From contig NAOQ01000116.1 of NCBI GenBank assembly GCA_002751075.1, positions 109,206-142,164 of the forward strand: a DNA stretch of 32,959 nt. Reading direction: 5' to 3'. The notes beneath the pieces are model-generated. The model ran no database searches, was not told the origin of the DNA, and saw nothing but the letters and a program-made list of their open reading frames with translations. Shown here in pieces: positions 23,366 to 32,959 of this stretch (positions within the stretch are counted from its first letter, which is position 1; the number at the start of each line of letters is the position of its first letter). The DNA comes from Ichthyophonus hoferi (taxonomy: Eukaryota > Opisthokonta > Ichthyosporea > Ichthyophonida > Ichthyophonidae). Made by a program: the position numbers and the translations under genes.

Positions 23366-26300
23366 CTATACAGCCAATAAACGGTCAGGCCACATGATAT
23401 CAAACGAATGAGATAATAGATTGGTGTAGATAAAAAAAAGAAGATATACAGGGTAATAGGGATGGGAAGTAAATTATGAACAAAGAAATGAGAACTAACC
23501 AGTTTAAATATGCAGGCAAACCAATGAGAATAAGGGACTAAACCTTTAAATTATACATACATATAGACATACACATCAACAAACTCACATACCATGTGTC
23601 TCAAACGTTGATAGTACACGATACCAATAAAGATATCTACTTCCAGTTCAGTACCAGTAATTCCACTGTATAGTCTCTCATTGCCTAAGAAATGATAGCC
23701 AGCCGATCGTAATTGTTGGCCAAAGTGTTCCACTGCAGTGTTTTTCTCATCATATTGCCAAGGGGTGGCGTCGTGACATACACCATGTAGAGCTGCACCT
23801 TTACCTGCCATACTTTCAATTAACATACCTGTATGTATGTAGGTCGGAGGTGCTTGGGTCAGTGTATGGTTGATAATATGTGATATCATAAATATTCCAT
23901 GACATGTAGCTAATCATAATGCTAGTGGCATGACCAATCCGTGAACATTTCGTAGCCAAGGTTAGGAAAAGAAGGCAATGAGGACACACAGACATGTGAT
24001 TGGCGGATAAAAATACATAGCCCCACTTAGATGACCCGGTAGAAATGAGTAAAAATCTCTGGAAGGGTAATATCCGTAGTCTATAAATGGCAACTATGCA
24101 CTGAAATAAAGTGTATAGCTATTTACGGTATGCTATGCTTTTATAATGCACAGCAGGATCACCAACCAAAGACGGCCTAAAATATCTAACCATGGCAACC
24201 AAGAAAGTCAAACGACAGAAAACCACAGAACATAAATGCATGATAACCCACCAATGGTCATTCGAGAGGGGAAAGCGTGGGGGTTGATGATGATATCAGG
24301 TTGCATGCCGGCCTCAGTGAAGGGCATGTCTTCCATGGGCCACCGCCTACTACATACACCTAGGGCGGTATAGGAGTAAGATTATGTAAAAAGATATAGA
24401 GGGAAGTATACAAGTAGAGACGGGAAGCGGTGAGAAAGGGAAAGAGAAGAGGAAGAGAAAGAAAGAAAACGAGCAACATATGTACCCACCTTTCTGTCCG
24501 TGTCTGGAGGAGAACTTGTCGCCAATCAAAGGGTTACGAACAATACGCAGTTTAATGTGTGCCTTCATAGCCTATACACAGAACGAGACAGATAGGGTGT
24601 TAGTACAAGCAATTAATAGTTATCATAGCAACCTCAATCAATATCGCTAACGTACCGTTATGTTGACCAATTACACTGCATTTAACTTAATTTTCTAGTA
24701 TCACATTTAGGCCATTTTTTATATAAATATAATACGATTGGACAATATATTTAATAACATTTAAATCCAATCTAAATTTTGTCTCAGTCTTAACCCACGT
24801 GGGTGGCAACGGGTTATCATTATTCCCTAACATATTATAGTATTCAACACAGAACGTACAACATAACTTCAACCATAACTAGCCCGGCCCGGCCCGGCCC
24901 TAATCCCTTACCATAGCGTCTCCCGAGTCATTGCCTAGCATTCTGATCTCGTCAATAAAGGCTTCTTCGGTGTCTTTGTACTTGACGATTTTAGTAATAC
25001 CTATATATAGGGAGAGGGAGAGGAAGGGTAGAGTTAGCGAACTGTATCTGAAAATAATAATGGTATGATAATAGCGGCAATAATAGGAATAATAGCAATG
25101 TAATTAATATCAAAATAATAATCATAATAATAATCATAGCAACAATAATATAATAATAAGATCACCGTAACATACCAGTAGCGTCATCATATACAGCATA
25201 CAATGGATCGTCTTGCTTCATCAATGTACCAATAGGAGGGAAGCCATCTATATCAAGGCGGCCCTGGTATTTCCGTACATCTCCTACCAATATATATATA
25301 TGGTGAGCAATGGTTTTCATATCACAATGATGCCCAAATACATTGGTTAGCTTTATGTTCTATTTTTAACTCAACCTGTTTGAATTATGACTGGTCAGGT
25401 GGTTGCTACTGTGTGCTTTCATAAACATACCGAAGGGTGATATTACCAATACCCAGCTTACACCATATATTACCAGTACTCGGTATAACTATCCACTATC
25501 ATGATGGGAGGGAGATACATATTCTACAGACGTTGCTATAATACACATATCATTGTCTAAATTTGGGGCTAGAGAGGCGGGTAAAGAAGCAAAACAAATA
25601 AACCAATGAAGGTATAGATGCGACATAGAGTTAAAACGAGGAGATTGCCATTAATTGGTCAGAAACAAGCCTCCATAGGATAATTAATATTTTTTAAAAC
25701 CCCTGAAACTACTAATTGATGTTTAAAATCATAATTTTTTATATATTGGAGTGAAATTCCATGATCGAAAAGGAACATGCAGACTACATCATTTATATGT
25801 AAAGGCCCATAAGTGACACCATTAGAGCAGTGATGTGATAGGGTAATATAAGCCAATCACTTACTCTCTCCCAAACCAAAGCGCAATTTCTTCTCAGCGG
25901 TAGACCGTTCCTTTGTCAGATCTACAATCTTGGCCTTGTACACTGTACCATGGGCGAAACCTCGCTGTGTCCCGCACGCTATTAGTACAACTATGCCACA
26001 ATAGGCAACATAAGACAAGACAATGCGGGACATAGGACATATATAAGAGGAGGTAACAGTGGGGAATACAAAACAAAATGCATAGTAGAAGGAAATGGGA
26101 AGGGAAGCCAATCACAGTGAAAGTATAAAATATATAATTAAGTACGTCAACAAGTATATGTATACACATACCTCGGCAGCACCCTTGTTGATAATCATAG
26201 CATCTTCCATATCATATCCAGTATATGAGATAACCGCAACCACAGCATTAGTACCAGTAGGGTAATTATCCATGTTGTACTGGTTGTGCAGCTAGAGAGG

Positions 26301-29300
26301 ACAAGAAAGGCTAAGTACAGAAAACACATTACTGTTATAACATCTTTATCAAACTATTTTAGCCCTCCTTTTACTGGTAAGCACTCATAAGTTAAAAATC
26401 AAAACAATTGTTGATTGGTTGTATTTTTATACTGAACATTTTTTTCTGTACCTATTATATGTTAGTTAGGTTCACCAAACTTTAATTGGTAAGATAGCCA
26501 TATATGGAATAGTGATGTAATATGCAGTATACACATATCCATATATAGCTATTAGCCCACGAATAAGATACATCTAACGTATGCTAACTATACAAAAAAT
26601 AGGGAGATATAAGTATAGATAGAGAAGAGAGTAGATAATATGCCTAATGATTAATATACGTAGTATATACACATGTCATATGGACTTGTTGTTAATTTAC
26701 CAATCATATTCACCCATATATATTACCCAAATCTATTTTTTAAAAAAAACACACCTCAATGCCCATATAGTTTGACATCTGGTTACTTTACTCATCTCAT
26801 TAAAACCAAGTCTTACAGTTAATAGGGCTATTTGTTTATATTTATTTTTAATTCAAACAAATTTTCAAGGATTATATATAGGATATAGGAGAGGAAGCAG
26901 TACATACAGCAGTGCGGACCATGGGTACTTGTGGGGTTTGGATACGATAAATCTTATTGTCTGTACGGCGCGTGTAGGCATGCATGGGCGTTCCCATGGT
27001 TTGCTTACCCATTTGACATTGGTACATGTTACGAGGACTCTGATTGCATGCACTTCATTGGTTAGAAATCAGTTTGATCAATCTGGCACTTAATAGATTC
27101 ATCACTGCCATATTTGTATGGCTAGGTAGGGCTCGGCGCGTTTATAGTGAGCTAAAACATCAATGCTATTATCTATATTTATATCTCTACCTAGACCTCT
27201 ATATATATATCTTTGGGTTGCATATACATAGTTAACTATCATGAAAGAGAAAAAACAATAATTTAGTTAGTCATCAGTACACAAGTTTCCCAATTGATAC
27301 CTAGTAATTTACTAACTATAAATCACATAGCTTATAGCTTAACATCCAATCATTTACTAATGATGTCATATTACACTTTTTGTAACATTTACGCTAATAA
27401 AAAACTTAGTGACATAGGTAAAAAGATGTGATTGGTAAATTCCATCTTTACTGCACAAGGAAACCAGCTCTAAGAACCAATGAAAGTGATTAGGGCAAGC
27501 ACAGAGATAATACCTCACATAATATTAAACAAAAGATAGAAACTGATTGGCTATTAGCAACAATTAAAAATTAAAAATTAATAACGGATATCCAGGAGGA
27601 GCCAGAGACACGTTCACATAAAAGATATATACAAACTCATACCTGGTTGTGATCGGAGTAAGGGGTCATGTTAGCAACCAATGAGAGGATGTTAGTAGGA
27701 TGACCCTCGACATGAGTGGTCTGTCCCGGGTAGATCTCGTCCTCTGTGACGGCAATGTTCATGTACACCTGCATGACACATGGCCAATCAATATTAAGTT
27801 TACTGCCCTCGTTAGTGCCGGATAAGAGTTATATTAACACTCTAAAGGTGATTTTAAGTTAATTCAGTGTTTAGGCTTGTAAATTGAAAGTAAAAATAAT
27901 ATAACCAGGATTAATAATATCTTACAGAATATTTTTACTGGCTCAGAGATTATATTATTTTTCAGTTATTGCCCAATCCTAACATGTCTTCTGTATATTA
28001 TCTGTAATTTATAAATCTCAATGCCTAAAGATAGAAAGTGCTTGCAGTATCAAGCGCCAATCATATGAATATATTATATATCTAAAGGATTAATCAATGA
28101 TAGGGATATTTTTAATACATCTACCCATGTCTTCCAATCACCAACTAATAATAAAAAGAGATTAAAACTTAAAGGCAAATAATAAAATGCATTTTAAACC
28201 GCTATCCAATCGCAATCAGTACATGATCTCCTGATTAGAACTCACCTGCTCCAAGGAGCCAATCATCTCTGTGTCTCCAGTAGGAAGGTATTTAACTGGT
28301 CGCATAAAGCGGGCAAGGGAGGAGAACAGGAAGACCTGATTGGGCACAGATATAAAAGTATAAATATAAAATATAACAGATTAAGCATTAGATACAATTT
28401 GCCTACCATGCACTTATCTATACAACTATTATACTGTCTAACCATATAATTGGGTTAATATCGTGTTTTATAATGACATTTGTATAAAAAAAATCCAAAA
28501 TAACTATATATTTTGATATAATCTCCTACACAATCTCTAGACAACTATAGTGCAATATGATTGGAAAACTATAGTTGCAGCGAGTCTCCAGCACGCTTGG
28601 ATCTAACCTTGGTATAATAAAATATACAATACAATATATATATAAATAAATTCAAACAACATATCTATATATCTATATATTTGTAAAACAATCCATACAA
28701 CCACTTACACCAGGACAGAGGCCACCAGAAACAGGTAGAATCACACCAATTTCTAGCATTTCAGGCACCTGAAAACGTGTAGTTAGTATATTATAATGTG
28801 AGTATAGGTAGTATATTATAATACATAATATACTATACTACAATATAGGAGAAGACAATATAGTACTACGTATAATAATAAGAATAATAGTAATAATTTT
28901 TATATATATATCTCCAATTGTAATCACATAGATTGAATATAAAGGTGTTAGAATTCTATATAAATATACTATACTACCAAGAAGACCGCCAATGCTTATA
29001 TTTATAGACACCAATTACATGGTATATATATAATGCATTTAACCTATGCATATGTAAACTTGGGAACTATATTGTATTGTAATATTCATTCATATATGCG
29101 TGTACTTATATAGTACAAATCACAAAAAAGCGATAGTACATATATAAATTATTTTTAATAGCTTTATTATCCTTAAGCTATTGGCCCTCGGTAAAATATA
29201 TTAATTTTTCTTAATCTGTCATTGGCTTTTTTTCCAGTTCATCTCTGGTTAAGCCAATTGGGACAGAGAGCACAACACACATATCGATAAGAAACTATAT

Positions 29301-32300
29301 ACATAAATATACCTATATATAGCCATGAGCAAATAAATATCACATAAACCAATAACAAATGAAAACTTTAAACCATGTTCTATTCAGAATCAATAAATAA
29401 AAATCATATCTAAAAAATATTATCCAACCAACCTCCTCCGCACGGGTAGCCTTGAGATATCTCAGCCTATCAGTGATGACCTTGGCTTTGGCAGGATCAA
29501 CCTTACCTATATTAACCAATAGTAGAGATGTAAGAAAGGAGGTAAGGCAAAGGGAAGATTTAATTGGTCAGCAAGATACCAATAACTATCAACTTACAGA
29601 TTGTATTGTATAAACATATAAACATACACATGCATATATACATATATAGCTACAAATACAAATATATAAAATTTAATACATTATATTGATTGGTTTATAA
29701 TAGTTAAATAGAGGACCGTTTCAGCTTCCTATATCAATATTATCAGTTTATTTATCTTTGAGTTTCAATGTTCCTTATTGGAGTTTCGTATTTTTATATA
29801 TATATGCACATTCATACACACATTTATGACGTTGGACCATTGTATACTATAACATAATATTATATTATGATATATCCCATCACACTATCAACAGTACACC
29901 ATATGGCTTACCTATAACACATCCGTCTAACATGACAGGTATATAGTGCACAGGGAATGTGAGGCCTGTGTCGGTAGAAATCATCCCCAGGGAGGTTAAA
30001 ATGGCTGGCAGCGCACTGGTATCACTTTGACTGTTGACAATCTAAACAGGGAGTGAGGGAGAGGGAGTGAGGGAGAGGGAGTGAGGAAGAGACAGTCAGA
30101 GGGGGAACAGGACCATGCACTTAATACAAAAGGTCCCAATTACAACACACAATTAAAATGTAGTATAAAAAGTATAAAAAATATTAAAAGTATAAAGACA
30201 TAAGATAAAATCACAGATGATAAGGTAAGAAACATTGCCATATAAGGTAAATCTTACTTCGCATTTGTGACTCAGATGGTTCAACAGACCACAGGGCGCA
30301 CCATCAGGTGTATGGACAGGGCAAAGGAAACCTGAATGATGGTTGGGTTAGTATCACTACTTGTACAGGGTCAAATATACCTAGGCAGTCAACCATGTAC
30401 TATACAGGTATGACGTATATGTATATGTATAGCCGTATACTTCCAGAATTATGGATATAAAAACGGAATTGCATATGATTCAAATAATTCTATCAATATA
30501 TTACCTTTATAAGAATGAAATACATTACAATACAATACACCACATGTTCTTTTTTCTTTATCTCTTTCTCTTTCACAACATAATCAGCAGTCCATATACC
30601 TACCCCAGGCTTCAGGCATGAGCTTTCTTACAGTGGTTGTTTTCATCTCGGAGAAGAACGCACCACGATGGATACAGCGGAAATGGGAGATATAACGATT
30701 AAAGTTTAGCTTGTCGGCAATGATCACAAAACCGCTTACCTGTGATTGGACAATAATAAGATTAATATAGGATTAATAATGGTGTAACTTTTAATTAAAA
30801 ATTAACTTTAAAATGGTTCTTAGTAAGGTTGACCTAGATAGAAAGGTGTTAGCAGTAATAGGTTTACATTATGTATCTTATAGTGTATATGTTACTTGCT
30901 ATACTATTGGTCTCTTCTTATCTTACCTGCTGTAAATCAAGTCCAGAGGGAGAGTTTAGGTTGCCTGTGGCTAAGAAATTACCCAATCGCTGGGAGATAC
31001 TGAAGGGAACCTTGGATAGACACTTAGTGATGAACTCGGCTATATGTGGAAGAGGGAGAGGGAAAGGAAGGAGGGAAGAGTGAGATGCGAGGATATATAT
31101 ACACTGGGCACATTAGTCGGTGAATATAAATATCTCTATGTATATAGCAATATAGTAGTAAAATACTCAATAACAACACAAGATCTAAGAAATCAACCGG
31201 ATCTAATTGGTCCTACTTACGATCAGAGAGGCTCTGCGTAGGTTGTCTCTGTAGGGTTTGCTCTACCAATCGCTTAAACATGCCAGTCCATGTGTCTAAG
31301 CTTTCCTGTATAGGATATAGTAGGCAGGAGTTAGCAATGATAGTAGAGTATGCCATATATATATATAACGACATACATATTGCTTTGTACTATACAAAAA
31401 ACAATGTGACTATGTATTATATATATAGTACACTGTATAGTATATAATAGGTAGAAATTAGCAATGATAATAGAATATACCCTATATATATAATACAATG
31501 TATATAATATAAACTCTACCACACAGAAAAATCATTTGGCATATAATCAAAATGATCTTTGTGGTTTTAATCACTTTATAGTTTAATGGTGTATAACAAC
31601 AGGAGAATTTAATAGTACAAACTATTTTAAACTTTAACCACAACGTTCATATACCTTCAAGATCATGTTATACAAGTGACCTCCTAATAATGTCTCCATC
31701 ATCATTGGTGAATCTGGATTATCCGCTCTAATATCACCACTGACTAGTTTGTATAGCTTCTGGATCATGCACCTGTATATATGCCAACCAGTCAATTAGC
31801 TAGGTTAATTTATAACTGTATAATGAATTTATTTTAAAAACAATATCATCAATGTCTAATTTATACAGCTTCTGGATCATGCCTTGCATATATGCTAACC
31901 AGTCAATTAGCTAGGTTAATTTACAATTCTATAATGACTTTATTCTAAAAACAAGTGAGGACAGTAGATATATTTACTTACACTAACCATGTGCATGTGT
32001 ATATAGACTTATGAAAATTTGTTATTATATATAGGTATATAATTGGGCATATATGTCTTATCAAAGTATGATTGATAACCAATTAACTCTATGTACAGTC
32101 ATGTTTAAAATCCTCTTTCAATGAAACATCTCCTTGCCACATTCTCGATCAGCCTCAAGCCAGTAAAAACCATTGGCGAAAATAAGGCAGAAATCAATAG
32201 AGGCAACCTATCAATAAAAAGTAAATATTAAAAATGAAAACAAGGAAAACCAATGAATTATAGAATTAAAAAAATAAAAAGCATAAAAGAAATCATGAAG

Positions 32301-32517
32301 AATGAGCATTAAAATAATTATTAAAATGAAAGGCAAGAAAGAACCAATGAATAAAAGTGAATAAAAGGGAGACAGATTAATGGCACTTACACTAACAGAT
32401 CAAACTTTTCCTTATTAGTACGACAGTGGACAAACAAGTGTTTCTTTAATAGGTACTCTCCTACGTCACTATCAGTGAAATCCCTTGGTGTATCTAAGAC
32501 CACGCGGAAGAGCTTGC
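21274..32517 (-). CDS. POLR1B: RNA polymerase I second-largest subunit (POLR1B/RPA2), 3' part, 23 exons, N-terminus off the window
   Basis: The exons join to 2507 nt: two bases of a split codon, 834 residues and a stop. This corresponds to about human residue 300 onward of 1135. The protein forms half of the Pol I catalytic cleft and makes rRNA precursor in the nucleolus. Signature segments in order: [20 protein letters not shown] (fork), [94 protein letters not shown], two CxxC pairs of the C-terminal zinc ribbon, and [14 protein letters not shown] at the end. The CPVHTPDG and VFRY..AEL..MNI segments are those of Pol I, not Pol II or III. All splice junctions keep frame (phases: 14 are 0, 8 are 1, 1 is 2). 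No damage is visible; it looks functional. Confidence 0.96.
23593..27039 (-). CDS. POLR1B: POLR1B exons: hybrid-binding catalytic core
   Basis: Exons, in gene order: 26908-27039, 26172-26291, 25865-25964, 25176-25283, 24912-25000, 24490-24571, 24252-24359 and 23593-23828. They carry [12 protein letters not shown] (the acidic pair near the second metal), [47 protein letters not shown] and [20 protein letters not shown]. At 24359 the acceptor that restores frame begins the exon with GTGTATGTAGT (G-V-C-S-R), matching human G-I-L-S-R; a nearer AG would break the frame. Confidence 0.95.
24883..24907 (-). other. G-quadruplex-type motif just after a POLR1B splice donor
   Basis: On the transcribed-RNA strand, the donor at 24911 is followed at once by five GGG runs separated by ATTA, CC, CC and CC (plus-strand CCC runs at 24883, 24888, 24893, 24898 and 24905). 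This fits the usual G3+N1-7 quadruplex rule. GGG triplets near donors are known intronic splicing enhancers in animals. Such G-rich sequence is out of place in this AT-rich window. Confidence 0.8.
27643..30739 (-). CDS. POLR1B: POLR1B exons: fork and Pol I-specific external domains
   Basis: Exons, in gene order: 30604-30739 ([19 protein letters not shown]), 30258-30331 ([14 protein letters not shown]), 29912-30041, 29433-29506, 28709-28768, 28246-28335 and 27643-27768. The fork exons are close to human. The external exons ([39 protein letters not shown]) are more diverged but align in order and length. The exon at 29433 uses the rare donor gttggt. Confidence 0.92.
30049..30088 (-). repeat. 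Minisatellite forming the pyrimidine tract of a POLR1B acceptor
   Basis: Three near-identical copies of a 14-base unit (plus strand GGGAGTGAGGGAGA) lie directly beside the acceptor at 30042. On the RNA strand they make a long CACTCCCTCTCCCT-type polypyrimidine tract, so the repeat probably supplies the splicing signal. Confidence 0.8.
30927..32517 (-). CDS. POLR1B: POLR1B exons: lobe region (first four exons in the window)
   Basis: Exons, in gene order: 32391-32517, 31655-31772, 31221-31305 and 30927-31039. The first continues a split codon from an exon beyond the right edge (phase 1). Its end, NKEKFDLLV, continues into CMIQKLYKL, matching human NTEKFYMLCLMTRKL. The fourth carries [12 protein letters not shown], matching the FATGNLRS of human POLR1B. 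Conservation is lower here than in the core, as is normal for the lobe. Confidence 0.9.
31330..31500. repeat. Diverged AT-rich tandem repeat in a POLR1B intron
   Basis: TTAGCAATGATAGTAGAGTA at about 31331 recurs as TTAGCAATGATAATAGAATA at about 31456, each followed by a TATATA run, with an offset of about 125 bases. It lies wholly in the intron 31306-31654. Confidence 0.6.
31742..31953. repeat. Tandem duplication of a POLR1B intron end and exon start
   Basis: Copy 1 (about 31742-31843) holds the first 31 bases of the exon 31655-31772 and the adjoining intron. Copy 2 (about 31854-31953) lies wholly in the intron. Shared landmarks are AGCTTCTGGATCATGC and CCAGTCAATTAGCTAGGTTA. The offset is about 112 bases and the copies differ at roughly one position in eight. 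Confidence 0.85.
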
Positions 32518-32959
32518 CTGTGGATAATTGGTGTATTAGGACGAATAAAACATGATATAATCTTATAGGCTCACACTTCATTGGCACAGCAATCATGTAA
32601 TGTGATTAGTTTAACATCCCAATTACTGTCTACACAAGAATTAAAAACTAATTCTAACAATTACAATTACTTTCACTCAGCATTCACAAATGGCAATTCC
32701 TAATGAGTTAATAATGTCATGACGGTAGCTCCTAAAACACGCATATATATATGTTTATAACCATTTGGTATCATATGGCTGCAGGACATCTACCCTCCTC
32801 AAGCACTACTAAAAAAGGTTAAATAGGAGACATAGTGATTAGCCCGCTACCTATAACAAATACACCAGTCTAGTATAGTCAATTATCCAAGTTGATTAGG
32901 TCATGTGTCTATAATATAATATGATATACATAATATAACATGACAACATATCATACCCA
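32518..32959 (-). other. POLR1B intron running off the right edge
   Basis: The acceptor CCAATTATCCACAG|GC ends this intron at 32518 (phase 1). I found no further POLR1B exon in the remaining 440 bases, so the upstream exons, coding for about 300 residues, lie outside the window. Confidence 0.8.

Noticed and set aside
24350-24568. Frame continuing GQKG into intron sequence
   Set aside because: A donor (gtgggt at 24489) and a frame-restoring acceptor at 24360 give [11 protein letters not shown], matching human GQKGILSRLWP.

Overview
This is a nuclear eukaryotic window: AT-rich (about two thirds A+T), intron-rich and fairly compact, with one assembly gap (Ns at 10516-10986). I rebuilt three genes by joining exons whose GT..AG boundaries, intron phases and family alignments agree. 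The MEIS/PKNOX-type TALE homeobox gene points to an opisthokont, most likely an early-branching animal or a unicellular relative of animals. The divergent homeodomain argues against an ordinary bilaterian. I cannot name the species.

Layout: (1) 165-3429, plus strand: a two-exon TALE homeobox gene coding for 501 residues. (2) 5006-14860, minus strand: a complete 15-exon, membrane-anchored NADPH diflavin reductase of 672 residues (cytochrome P450 reductase / CysJ class). (3) 14876-21273: a 6.4 kb spacer with no recognisable gene, holding a diverged tandem repeat. (4) 21274-32517, minus strand: the last 23 exons (834 residues) of POLR1B, the second-largest subunit of RNA polymerase I. Its N-terminal exons lie past the right edge. 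The three genes have no obvious functional link. The first two converge, and the second and third share a strand.

The most interesting signal is in the introns. The heptamer CCAATCA and its complement TGATTGG occur about ten times more often than base composition predicts, almost only inside the two minus-strand genes and their flanks. About a third of the copies lie within 20 nt of a splice junction. They are mostly TGATTGG after donors and CCAATCA before acceptors, an arrangement that could pair intron ends. In addition, 17 of 38 exons begin with GT directly after the acceptor AG, and several introns have short direct repeats across both junctions. Both are expected if introns arose by duplication of AGGT sites, and both create potential recursive splice sites. 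Other oddities are a five-run G-quadruplex motif next to a POLR1B donor, a duplicated intron-end/exon-start that makes a decoy acceptor, a pyrimidine tract built from a minisatellite, and unusual residues in the TALE homeodomain.
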